Shown in pieces: positions 34,415 through 45,233 of a stretch of 64,000 bases of DNA. Origin of the DNA: Sordaria brevicollis (taxonomy: Eukaryota; Ascomycota; Sordariomycetes; Sordariales; Sordariaceae); the NCBI GenBank assembly GCA_033439795.1, contig JAUTDP010000005.1:248001-312000 (forward strand), given 5' to 3'. Within the stretch, counting starts at the first letter, position 1. Every line of letters starts with the position of its first letter. A program made the position numbers and the translations under genes. Below the pieces are notes generated by a model that worked only from the letters and a program-made list of their open reading frames with translations, made no database searches and was not told the DNA's origin.

Positions 34415-34462
34415 CTATTGTAGAGAAGATGCCGCCAGCAATCGGTCAAGGTTGCCGCTCAT
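34415..34462 (-). promoter_or_regulatory. Candidate 15-codon upstream ORF in mS41 leader exon
   Basis: Upstream of the inferred leader intron an ATG at 34462 opens a 15-residue frame (MSGNLDRLLAASSLQ). Its TAG stop at 34417-34415 directly abuts the GTAAGC donor at 34414. If this exon is in the mRNA, the uORF would precede the main start. No transcript evidence is available. Confidence 0.4.
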
Positions 34463-35382
34463 ATCACGGAGCCGGGGAAGAGACGGGGCAAGATCTATGT
34501 GGATGGAGATTCCTTAACTGATTCCGGCCCCGGGACTGACTGGACGCGCGCGGTCGCTTCGGTGGATTCCCCGTTCTCACTGCTTGGGAAAGTTTTCCTC
34601 CGCTGCCCGCCTGCCGCCGCTTCGTCCCGCCCGAAAAAATTTGGAGCCGGGACCGCTGCCCGGTCTGAGCGCCCGACGTCCAGCGTCTGAAGCTCCTGGT
34701 GGGTATACGATAGCTCCCGCCTGCTTGTAAGCCAATGACAAGCGCTCCTGGAACCAGGGTAGAGTGGATCCCCTGCATGTTAGCACGGTTGGTTCATGCC
34801 AAGACCCTGGTTAACAAGCAGCCCTATCAACTTGCAAGTTCCCGCGAACGCTGTTCCCTTCCAGGTTGTAGGGCCTGCGTATAAGTCAATCCGTGTGGCT
34901 GCCCCTGTTCTGTGACCTCTCACCTTAACAACGTTTCTCAGCTAGTGTAACTACAGACGAAAGCTACCTACCACTCCTACCTAAGGTACCTACAGAGCCT
35001 AGTTGTACCTCTACCCATCTCGTCACTTCTCTCCTCCCCCCATCTCCTTGCTCACTTCTTCCTGCTCCATGCACCTTCCTGTCCGGATTCACCAACTCGC
35101 AGGTTGGTCATCGAGATCAACCATTATCCATCACTATCAATATCGAACATCCCTGGAATCATCAGACAATTTATCGCTACCAAGATAAAACACCTCCAGG
35201 TCATGAAATTTCCAGACCACTATCTCGACGACTACCTACCACCTGCTTTAGTTGCTCGCCACCGGGCTGCTTTCGAATCTCCCCATCTCTCATAGTCTTC
35301 ACCTTGGCCGAACCGCGCACTCCCGGTTTCTTCCTTGGACCGTATCACCACCATCTCGGCATCCATCAGAGTTGTCGCCATC
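34463..35382. promoter_or_regulatory. Divergent promoter region, mS41 / SNF2-RING gene
   Basis: About 900 bases separating two divergent genes, which must share it for their promoters. A CT-rich stretch at about 34980-35080 and repeated ACC/TACC motifs lie toward the SNF2-RING gene. No individual factor site can be defended. Confidence 0.5.
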
Positions 35383-38300
35383 ATGCCTCCCAAAAAAAGG
35401 GTCCCTGGAGGAGCTCGACCACCACCCTCAGACTGGGAGAACAGCCCCGAGTGCCTTGAAGCCTTTGTCGACTATGTTCGGTCCATCGAAATTCATCCCG
35501 CCGTTTCCGCCACTGATGCCGACAAGAATCCTGAAGGTCGGCCGCCTAAGCGCGCCAGACTTGCGCGGGGTGTACACAAGGCTAGCGATGCTGTCTGTAT
35601 CGATGAACACACCGTCGCCCATCCTGCGCGTGGAACGGCGGCTATTCCCAAGGATTTCACGCTCCTCAAGCAGAATATCGGAGACTCAGTAGATGTTTGG
35701 GTGGCGAACGTCAAGCCCGACCCTCGTGATCCTGAACGTGGCACCTGGTACATGCATCTCGCTCCTCGGAAAAACGGCGCCCGCTCAAATAGAATTAAGA
35801 ACGCCCATATTTGCTATGCTATGAAGACAAGGACGCTCTCTCGAAAAATGGCCCTCATGATGCATGTTGCCAAGAGCCAATCGTTCGATCCTGGGTCCCA
35901 GGGCTATGTTTGGACGGCCATGGATCTCTCCATCCGCCAACAGGGGCCCTCTGTCAAAATCGATGTCACTTTCAGGCTTATGTGGAACACTAGCACGGAT
36001 GTATATCATTCGAGCGCCCAACTACCGCTGAAAACCCAGGTGCTGATGAGGTATTACCCGACCCTGATCGTTCCAGAGCAGGAACCGACCTCATGGTCTC
36101 CACAGCATTTCTACGAAGTGGTGCACAGCACAAAGCCCAACGCTTCCGATACACAACTCGCCACAGCAATCATTTCAGGTCTGGAGGCGAATCTTTTTCC
36201 TTTCCAGCGAAGGGCTGTTCAGTGGCTTCTACAGCGTGAAGGTGTCGAATGGAGCGGCGCTCTTCAGCCCGATGGTCAGCCCTTGGTCCAAACCTCTGAA
36301 AGCGGGCAAGAGCCTCGAGCCCCTACCTTCTTCCACCAGGTCAGAGATCGCGAAGGCGAAACATTTTATCTCAGCCCCTTGTACGGCATAGCGGTAAAAG
36401 ATATAACGCAGCTTCGGTCCAATGACATAGTCAAAGGAGGTATCCTGGCTGAGGAAATGGGTAAACTCTCACAAGGGAAACTGTTGAAGTCGAACTAGCA
36501 TGGCTAACGCTTGGTAGGACTCGGAAAAACCGTCGAGGTGATTGCTCTCACTTTGCTTCACAAACGCCCACCAGGCCCCGCAGTTGAATATGACCCGTTC
36601 CTGGGACGCGAGCTTCAGACAACAGGAGCAACCTTAATCATCACGCCTCTGCCCCTTCTCGACCAGTGGCTTTCCGAATTGAGCCGCCACGCACCGACTC
36701 TCAAGGTGGTCTACTATCCGGGGTTGAAAAAGGCGACCAAAATGAAGGGCGTAGATCTCTCGGCCGAGATTCTGGCCCAGCAGGACGTAGTAATCACTAC
36801 TTACGAGGTACTACGAACCGAGATCTGGTCGGCCGTCGATCGCCCCGAACGAGCCCTGCGCGGACAAAAGCAATATGAGTGCCAAACCTCTCCGCTGGTC
36901 GAACTTGGGTGGTGGCGTGTTTGTATTGACGAGGCACAGATGGTGGAGAACTGGACCAGCAACACTGCTGTAGTTGCAAGACGTATTCCCCGCGTCCATG
37001 CTTGGGCAATCACCGGAACTCCCGTGAAGGATGACATTCAGAAAGGTAAGATTTCCATCAGACAAGTTAGGTTGCATCCAGTTTGACACATGTTAACAAA
37101 TGGCGTTCAAGATCTACGAGGGCTTCTGAACTTCCTCCGAGTTGAGCCGTATGCTTCAGATAAGAACGCATGGAAGGCATTGATGTCTGACAAGGGGCAA
37201 TTCAAGAGCCTGTTTGGCTCCATCACGATGCGACACACGAAGAGTATGGTCAGAGGAGAAATTTCAATTCCGCCCCAAAAGAGACATGTGATCACAATGC
37301 CCTTCAGCGCCGTCGAGGAACAAAATTACCGGTCCATATTCACCGAGCTTGTCAACTTCTGCGGCCTGGACGTTGAGGGGAATCCGACCCGGGAAGACTG
37401 GGATCCCGAAGATCCGGTTATACAACAGGGCATGCGGACTGCCCTTGACCAGCTGCGGCAAGTCATCCTTCACCCAGAGCTGGGCTATCGCGCCCGCAGG
37501 ATCTTAGGAAAGAAGCCTGGCCGTCCTATGAGAACTGTGGCAGAGGTCCTTGATGCAATGATAGAGCAAAGCGACGCTGCCATTAGAAGTGATCGACGTA
37601 GCTTTTTACTCGCGCAGCTGAAAAGAGGACAAATCTTAGCTGGGATGGATCGCGTCAAGGATGCACTGACTATTTGGGAGGATGTCCGTGCCCAGAGCAA
37701 CGAGATGGTTGCAGCGTGCCGGAAACAGCTTGAAGCCGAGCTCGCAAAAGCCCCTGCGGCACCTTCAGACGTGGATGGAAATGAAGACGCGGATGACAAG
37801 GAGGACGCCTCATCAGGTCTGAAAGATGCCCGCCGTCGACTCAGATCCGCACTTGAAGCTCAGCACATGGCCGTGTTTCTGTGCGCAAACGGGTATTACT
37901 CGATCAAGATGAACGAGAAGTTGACTGTCCCGGACTCAGATGAGTTTAAACGGCTGGACCAACTGGAAACAGAGGGCTACGACCTCGCGAAGGCTATCAG
38001 GAAGGAAATCCTGCGAGAGGTACGTTCGGGCTCCCATAACTTTGCGCGAATTGTACTAACCAGATGTGTAGGGTTATGGCAAGGCGAGAAAGCTGATGGA
38101 CGAGCTTGAGGAATGTCGCGACAAGCAAGACTTTGCGGTCATTCCGGCAGTTGATATACCGGAAGAGAACGGTGTTGAATGTAGCAACATTGTCATCGCT
38201 CTGGAAAGCATATACGAGGCCCTTGACCAGCAGGCTGAGACGCTCGACGAGTGGAGAGAGCATGTCATCCAACTTCTTCTCAAGCCTTTGGTCGATGAGG

Positions 38301-40270
38301 ATAGCACCAATGTTGAAGCCACAGGCCAAGAGTACGAGGAATCCACGAAACTACAGGATGAGATACTCGCATACGTACAGGTTTTGAAGGCCGCTATTGC
38401 CGACCGACAAGCTTGTATTTCCGGGCAACAGAACGGTCTGATCGAACATGAAGTCGCAGTGGCGCTCAGAATGGCACTCAATGATATGGAAGTTGAAGAA
38501 GGCCAGGAAATTCCAGAGTCGGCCAAGCGGGTCGTCGAGCTCTTCAGTATTCGCAAGAGTATCAGACCAAAATTCAGAGAAGGCGATGCCCATACATCCC
38601 TGAGGGGCACTATTTCGAAGCTTCGAACTGTGATGACGGATCTGCGACATCAGGAAGCGAGTGGCAACAAGCGAGCCAGGTTGGAACTTGCTTTGGCAGA
38701 GAAGTTGTTGAAGTCAACCCAGACTCAGCATACGGACCAAGGCAAAGCAGCGACCGCCCTGGAACAAGAAGTGGAGAGGTTCACGGATATCCTGAACGCG
38801 CGTCTGGATTTCTACCGCCAACTGCAGCAGGTTTCGGACTCGGTAGAAGAGTATACGGGAGCCACAACCGAGGAGGCTCTACAGGCCGCTTTGGAAGATG
38901 AAGAACAGTTGAAGACGAAGGTGGCCACGGCGGAGTCGAAGCATCGTTATCGTAAGCTACGCCTATCTCTGAAGCTGATTTGATATCTTATGGCACAACA
39001 GGACAAACTAACATCATATTTAGTGGTTCACCTCAAACAAACCGATGCTTCCTCCGGTGAGGAGCGGATGTGTGTCATTTGTCAGTCGCCATTCTCCATT
39101 GGCGTCTTGACAGTTTGTGGCCACCAGTTCTGCAAAGAGTGCATCACAATGTGGTTCTCGGCTCACCATAACTGCCCCGTCTGCAAGCGCCATCTCAACC
39201 GGTCGAACCTTCACGACATCGTCTACAAACCTCAAGAGCTCAAAGTCCATTCGGAAAACCACGCCGGAGGAGAGTCTCACAAGCAACTCGCCAGCCAATA
39301 CGATCAGCAGCAACAACAACCATCATCATCACAACCAACATCCCCGTCCAAATCCAAGAAACACTCCTCCACGAGAATCTACACCGAGTTCAACCCCTCC
39401 AAGCTCGCCGAGATCCAAAACATCGACATCGAAAATGGCCCGCACTACCCCACCAAAGTCGACACCCTCATCCGCCACCTCCTCTGGCTCCGCCAATCCG
39501 ACCCGGGAGCCAAGTCCATCATCTTCTCGCAGTACCAAGGTTTTCTCTCCGTGCTAGCCCAGGCTTTTGAGCGGTACCGTATCGGTTACTCGGCCTTTGA
39601 CAGGGGAGCCATTTCCAGCGTCGCTTCCTTCCGCGATGACCCGTCCATCGAAGTTTTCCTGCTGCATGCGCGCGCCCATGCCAGTGGTCTGAACTTGGTG
39701 AACGCAAGCCACGTGTTTCTCTGTGAACCACTCCTCAATACGGCGCTAGAGCTTCAGGCCATTGCGCGTGTTGACAGAATTGGTCAGAAGCAGGAGACGA
39801 CAGTCTGGCTCTATATCGTCGACGGTACCGTGGAGCAGAATGTCTACGAGTTGTCAGTCAAGAGAAGGTTGGAGCATATGGAGCGTCGTCATGTCGCCCC
39901 CTCAGAAGATGAAGCAAAAGTTAAAGGCAAAGGAAAGAAACGAAAGCATACAGACTCGGACGCTGAGACTGGCGAGGATGAGGACTCGGAGATGATCAAC
40001 CTCGACGCGGCCAACGCTCACGAATTGCAGCAGGCGCATTTAAGTAAACTCATGGGTAAAGGGTCGGATGGAATTTCAGGTGAGGTGGTGAGCCAGAATG
40101 ATGTGTGGACTTGTTTGTTTGGGGGTGGCAAGCAGTCTGCCAGCAGTGGTGGTGGTGATGAGGAAAGAAGGTTAGTGGAGAATCCGGTCACGAGAGGGTT
40201 TTTGGCTGGGCAGGCGGCTGAGGAGCGGATTAGGGCTAGTACTGGTGGTGGTGAAGCTTCAGTTGCGTGA
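35383..40270 (+). CDS. IRC20: SHPRH/Irc20-type SNF2 helicase with RING finger
   Basis: Five exons, join(35383..36460,36518..37045,37112..38019,38072..38951,39024..40270), give 1546 residues; all junctions keep frame, with TAG or AAG acceptors. Motif I spans intron 1 (LAEEM|GLGKTVEV, about residue 360); motif II is DEAQ (about 490); motif III is ITGTPV. A long helical insertion (about 600-1130) separates the lobes, as in SHPRH. The C3HC4 RING reads CVICQSPF, then CGHQFCKECI, then CPVC (about 1145-1190). Lobe 2 holds IIFSQYQGFL, ASGLNLVNASHVFLCEP and ARVDRIGQ. Yeast Irc20 and human SHPRH are ATP-driven ubiquitin ligases in DNA-damage tolerance; SHPRH ubiquitinates PCNA. Its tail is Lys/Glu and Gly/Ser rich. 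An in-frame ATG at 35335 would add 16 residues; MPPKKR at 35383 is preferred for its context (CATCATGCC). Confidence 0.9.
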
Positions 40271-41041
40271 GGAAAATAAGGAGAGCGAAGCGAGGAGCCA
40301 AATAAGGAACTAGACAACAGGAGAGACAGAGTGATCATGAGATTTAAGTGTCCGTTTGGGCTGGGATGGGTGAAATCGGTTTTAGGGGTAGCTACATACT
40401 GGACTATATAACATTTTGCAATAGCGGCCTCGTATTGTGAAGCCATTGAAAGTCAACTAACCATATTATCGGCAGGAAAGAGGATAGAACTTGATTATAA
40501 ACAGCGCATCTAAATTCATTTCCGCTGTCAGTTATATCCCTCCGTGTCTTACTTCATAGAATGGTGCGCTAGTTACTTGTTGTTTACCACGTTGGATACC
40601 CTAAACTCTATGGAGTGAGTAGGTTTTGTAATACTTAAGGGACGTCTGATCCGGCTCTCCCCAGAGCAATTTGATCACGTCCGTCCGTTGCTTGAACAGC
40701 CAGAAATGTGAAAGTTCCTCGGCCACTGCAAACACAAGTTCCATTTACCATACATGGCCGATGTTCCCTCCTCCCTTCGAAAATATCACGGCATTGGAGC
40801 AGAACCGAGGCTGACCCCAAAACCTTCAAGTCGCAAGACTCAATCTCAATCGCAAAGTAAGTTAAAGTTCTCGCAATGCTTCGATGACAAAGCGCGGGAG
40901 ATCCCGGGTTTGAGATTCCCGTTGGTTAGGTACCCATTATTTCAGCTCTCGCATGCATCGCATCATGCCAACTTATACATCGCATGTGTGCAGCGCTGAG
41001 GTAAAGTTCATGCATGGCAGTGTTTCAACCGGGCTGCTTAA

Positions 41042-41387
41042 ATCCACTGTGTCTCCTGCTTAAATCCACGGTATTTTACAGCAACCTCCAAGAGGGCACG
41101 GGCCAAGTATCGCTAAGGTACTTCATGTCCGCCCGCATCGGGGCACTTCTTAAAGACGGGCATTTTCAGTATCACCGAACAATACTGAGCGAGCCATTGT
41201 TTTCAAGAAAAAAACGTCTTGAGGTTTCAAAGCTCCAATCCAACTTAGCGCCCATAAGCATTCAAACCTTGCTTTTTTTCATTGCCTCCTTTCCTCGCGT
41301 AATCGCTAGAAAACTCAGTTGTAGTAGCGCCCGTAGTAAGCCAGCCTCGAAGTACTCCGTGGATTTAAGCAGGGGAACACAGTGGAT
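41042..41387. repeat. Inverted repeat / foldback A
   Basis: The left arm at about 41042-41072 (ATCCACTGTG then CCTGCTTAAATCCACGG) recurs as the reverse complement at about 41357-41387, with one indel and one or two mismatches. The arms are about 30 bases and flank roughly 285 bases. A direct copy of TGCTTAAATCCAC also occurs just left of the arm at about 41036-41048. It has no coding capacity. Confidence 0.65.
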
Positions 41388-41486
41388 ACGATAAGGTTGC
41401 CTTAGCCAATATAAAGGGCGGATGGCGGTGCAGGCCTTTGCTTATGCGCTCGCGGTAACCGGTCTTGCAGGAGGTTGAGAAACACT

Positions 41487-41785
41487 TACCGTATTAACTC
41501 GGGAAACTCGCCAAACGCTAATGGCTCTAGTTTGCTGAAGTCTGCTGAAGTCTTACTAAAGTCTACACAAGTGGCTGGCAGCGTCAGACCGGTCGCTGCG
41601 TTTGGAGATGTGTGCAAGTTAGATAAATGAGAGAGGTTTCTCGAACTTTTATAACTGAACAGGTACATGTGCTGATATATGCTGACTGACTGGTTATCCT
41701 ATTGGTAGGATTTGGGTAGCTTTCCAGCAGACTTCAGCAAGCTAGAGCCATTAGCGTTTGGCGAGTTTCCCGAGATTCTACGGTA
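41487..41785. repeat. Inverted repeat / foldback B (61-base arms)
   Basis: The arm 41487-41547 (begins TACCGTA, contains CTCGGGAAACTCGCC) recurs inverted at 41725-41785. By eye 57 of 61 positions match; three mismatches cluster just after TACCGTA. The arms flank about 177 bases. The 299-bp unit has no coding capacity and could be a MITE-like or foldback element. No target duplication was confirmed. Confidence 0.85.
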
Positions 41786-42366
41786 CTCCGCAGGCTTGTC
41801 ATTCATGTTTGTATGGCGAAATCATGCTGTGTTTAACAACAAATGAGGTGGTCCTCAAGACATCTAAACAATATACAGCCCATTGTCCGTGTTATGCCAA
41901 TTGTAGACACTCATACCATGACCTTGATGAAAAGTGATTTGAAACTACAACCATTGTTCCACTCCATAGCATGGCTTCATGAACCTCTCTTGAAATCTAA
42001 CTGTATGTATCTAATGCCAGTGACCAATGTTGGAGACAGTGTGGCATTTTCCTGCCACCTTCTTATGGGTATTTGCATCCAACATGGTCTTTTAGAATTA
42101 CCGATACACTCAAAAGATCCATCCAATCTTCTTGACTGGAAAGAATCTGCATTAATGGTAGTAATGAATCCCACTCATCCGCCGCTCCAAAACTCGAAAA
42201 AACAAGACAGTCATCCTGTGAGTCTGACCATCACGTGGGGAGTAAAACAAAACAGAACCCTGAACGCCATGATAGTAAAACTCCGACCCAAAAGCTTTTC
42301 GTATCCGTACGACCCAGCTGCCAACCCTTCTATTCATACCGTTCGCACACCTCTGGGATGTTCCGT

Positions 42367-44926
42367 CTAGAGCTTGGGGTCGTAGACGTGCTCCTTAATG
42401 TACTTGTCAAGGGCAACATCACCCCATTCCTCCCATTCAAGCCACTGCTCTTCTGGTAGGGTGCTGACGCCTTCACGGCGGGCAGACTTCATCACCTCAC
42501 GCGCCACAATGACGCTGGCCTCGCGGACACGGCCAATGCGGGGATAGATGAGGCCTTGCTTAACCTCATCAGCATTGAGCGAGTTGGCCAAGGCAGCGGC
42601 CGAGGTGTAAATCATGTCGTCGGTGACCTTGGTAGCCTTGGCAAGGATGGCACCGAGGCCGATGCCGGGGAAGACATAGACGTTGTTACCCTGGTTAGGG
42701 TGATACGTTACACCGTTGACGGTGTAGCTGGAGAAGGGGGAACCGGAAGCGAAGAGCACGGTTCCTTCGGTCCAGTCAACGGCCTCCTTGAAGGTGCATT
42801 CGGCCTTGGTGAGCGGGTTGCTCAGGGGGAAGAGGATGGGCCTACGGCTAAGTCCCCCAGCGTCGACGGAAGCCTTGAGGGCGCGAACGACCGACTCGGT
42901 GAAGACGCCATGGGTGGCGGTAAGGCCGACAAGAGCACTTGGCTTGACGTACTCAATGACCTCCTCGAGGGTGCGGAACTGATGGCCGTTGTTGTCGGTA
43001 CGGGCGAAGTACTTCTTGTGTTCCGCGAGCTTATCTCCGCGGTCCTTGGTCACAAGACCCTTGGTATCAACGAGCCAGAACTTGTCCTTGGCCTGTTGCT
43101 CGGAAAGGCCACGCTTGGTGTAGTACTCAACCAACTGCTTGGCAACACCGACACCGGCAGAGCCAGCTCCCATGAAGACAAGACGTTGCTCATCGATAGG
43201 GACGTTTGAAAGGTTTACGGCACCGATATAACTATATTGTACAACGGATGGTTAGCATTGGATCCCCATGTTTCGAAAACCTCATCCCTGGGAGATTTCC
43301 AACTTACCCGGCAAGGACGACGGCACCGGTTCCCTGGATATCATCGTTGAAGCACTTGTACTGGTTACGGTACCGGTCAAGGTAGTTGAAAGCCTTTTCA
43401 CTTTCAAAGTCCTCGAACTGCACAACCATCTCCGGGAACACATCGTTGGCAGCCTCCATAAACTCGTCCATGAACTCCTGCTGCTCGGCAACAGGGATAC
43501 GCTTCTGACGAAGGCCCAAGTAGAGGGGATCCTTCAGGTTGGTCTCGTTGGCGGTACCGCAGTCGAGGACAATAGGGAGGGTCTTGTCCGGGTGGATACC
43601 AGCAGCAGCCGTGTACAAGGCCAGCTTACCGATCTGGTGGGTGTTAGCGGCTGACTAGCATGTGCACTTGATCAAATGCCGAAGACACTTACCGGAATGC
43701 CGACACCGTTCACACCAAGGTCACCCAAACCGAGAATGCGGGAACCGTCAGTGACGACGCAGATCTCGGGCTTGGGGTAGGGCCAATTCCTCAAGATGGT
43801 ACGAATCGACTTCCTTTGCTTGATAGAGATGTAGAGAGCTTCAGGACGAGTGTAGAGAGTGGAATATTGGAGGCAGACGTCTCCAATGGTGGGAGTGTAG
43901 ACCAATGGCATCATCTCCTTGGCATGATCCATCAGGATTCGGTAGAAGAGGTCGACGTTCTGGCTCTTGATGGTCGACAGGTAGAGATACCTGTCAATGT
44001 CGGTCTGACGAGTGCGAATCATCTTGAGCGCACGCTCAACCTGCTTCTCGGAGTCCTCCATGACGTGGGGAATTAGGCCGGTCAAGTTCTTGGTCACACG
44101 CTGTTCGGGAGTGAAAGACGTCCCTTTGGATGAGATGTAAATGTCAGTAATGGTGGCCATGTTGTGAACGAGTGTAGACGGAGACGGTGCTGGTGAATGT
44201 GACACGGCGGCAGAAGAGGGAGCAGCAGGGCTGGAAACGGATGGAGTTGAAGAAGACAGGCGTGATCCGAGGACAGAAAAAGATGGGAAGAAACGTGGAT
44301 TTAAGCAAGTCTTGGGTGTCCTTAGCAGTCTTGCTGGCCGATGCATGATAGGAGGGCCTTGACGGGCAGCAGAGACTGTAAATGCGAACATGGCCAGACT
44401 GACTCCGGGGGGGAAGCGGTCGCGGACAGACTCGGACGTTGATAAGCTGTGAAAGATGGGGGGTGGGAAAAAAAGAACCGCGGGACACGGAGGGAAAGGG
44501 AAGACATGGAGAGAAAGTCGAAGAGACACACACAAAAAAAAAAAAAAAAAAAGATGAGTAAGGCTTACCCTTGTTCCAGTGGGGTTGGTTGAGCACCTGG
44601 TAGCCCCGGGCGTCTTCTTGGGCGATGTACTCGGTAGTGGTCTCCTGGTGGACCTCGCCGTAGTTATTCTGGCAGTAGCCCCTCAGGGTGTCGAGGTTGG
44701 CCATTCTTAAAGCTTCTTCGATGGTGGAAATGTCAACGGAAGACATCGGATTCGAAGCCGAAGTGCGCCGAACTGATGAAATGGACATGCGCTTTGCTGT
44801 GCTGAAAGTGGACGAGTGGGAGGAGCGTGCGGACGCAACAGATGCAGATGAGTGAGGGGAGCTTGACCGCGGGGTCGAGAGATCGGAGCCGGAAGAAGAT
44901 GATGTGCTGAAGGCGTACGACGCCAT
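42367..44926 (-). CDS. Malic enzyme (malate dehydrogenase, decarboxylating)
   Basis: Model complement(join(42367..43231,43308..43633,43693..44123,44569..44926)), 659 residues. It converts malate to pyruvate, CO2 and NAD(P)H. Key motifs: YTPTIGDVCLQYS with the catalytic Tyr, LGVNGVGIP|IGKLALYTAAAGI with the catalytic Lys, the metal-binding CFNDDIQGTGA, the dinucleotide loop FMGAGSAGVGVAKQ, and LSNPLTKAECT. Exon 1 ends HWNKG and joins TSFTPEQRVTKNLTG, the usual start of the malic domain, across a 445-base intron with an AAG acceptor. The reading frame of exon 1 stays open upstream to an ATG at 45673 through Asn and Arg-Thr repeats, so the N-terminus may be up to 249 residues longer. A second possible start inside the intron (44391) encodes an Arg/Ser-rich presequence. 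NAD or NADP preference cannot be read here; fungal mitochondrial enzymes are mostly NAD-linked. Confidence 0.88.
44391..44391 (-). promoter_or_regulatory. Alternative malic enzyme start inside intron 1
   Basis: The ATG at 44391-44389 is in frame with exon 2 and no stop intervenes. It would give a 629-residue form beginning MFAFTVSAARQGPPIMHRPA, an Arg- and Ser-rich, acid-poor segment typical of mitochondrial presequences. It requires transcription to start inside the intron of the longer model. This is inference from sequence. Confidence 0.4.
44534..44552 (+). repeat. Poly-A tract (T19 in malic enzyme intron)
   Basis: Nineteen consecutive A on the plus strand, hence T19 in the transcript orientation of the malic enzyme gene, starting about 16 bases after the intron 1 donor and followed by a short GT repeat. 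Confidence 0.95.
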
Positions 44927-45111
44927 TGAGTATGGAGAGGAAAGTGAGGAGGAGAAGGACGGGTCCAGAAAAGCCAGGAAAGGGCGGATTAATGAACACA
45001 AATCGTCGAGGTGGCCGGCGAGGTTCAAGTAAGGGCTGGCAGCAGCAGAAGCAGAAGCTCTTTCACCGTGTAGTACTTGTAGACTAGACTTGGCACTAGT
45101 AGTATCGGCAG

Positions 45112-45147
45112 TCCTGGTCCTGGTCCTGGTCCTGGTCCTGGTCCTGG
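45112..45147. repeat. TCCTGG hexanucleotide repeat
   Basis: About six tandem copies of TCCTGG. On the minus strand, in the frame open upstream of the malic enzyme, it reads as alternating Thr-Arg. It could be coding if the long N-terminal form is real. Confidence 0.9.
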
Positions 45148-45193
45148 GTAGATGCCCCTGCGGATCGTGGGTGCCGTACTTGTACTTGTGGTC

Positions 45194-45194
45194 G

Positions 45195-45232
<38 letters not shown>

Positions 45233-45233
45233 G
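45194..45233. repeat. GTT trinucleotide repeat (poly-Asn on minus strand)
   Basis: About 13 tandem GTT units. On the minus strand in the frame upstream of the malic enzyme they encode a run of 13 Asn. Homopolymeric Asn or Gln tracts are common in Neurospora proteins, but this may equally be 5' UTR. Confidence 0.92.

Larger units (their letters stand above)
40271..42366. other. Intergenic region with two foldback repeats
   Basis: About 2.1 kb between the convergent SNF2-RING and malic enzyme genes. It contains two inverted-repeat structures (41042-41387 and 41487-41785), listed separately. An open frame at 41843-42370 (175 codons, plus strand) runs into the malic enzyme stop and matches nothing; I treat it as spurious. 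Confidence 0.55.

Noticed and set aside
40880..40930. GGGTTTGAGATTCCC, resembling a tRNA T arm
   Set aside because: No matching A box, anticodon stem or acceptor stem nearby.
41843..42370. Open frame of 175 codons on the plus strand downstream of the malic enzyme
   Set aside because: Its last codons overlap the antisense of the malic enzyme stop, and the product shows no motif, signal or membrane segment. It lies next to foldback repeats and looks like chance.
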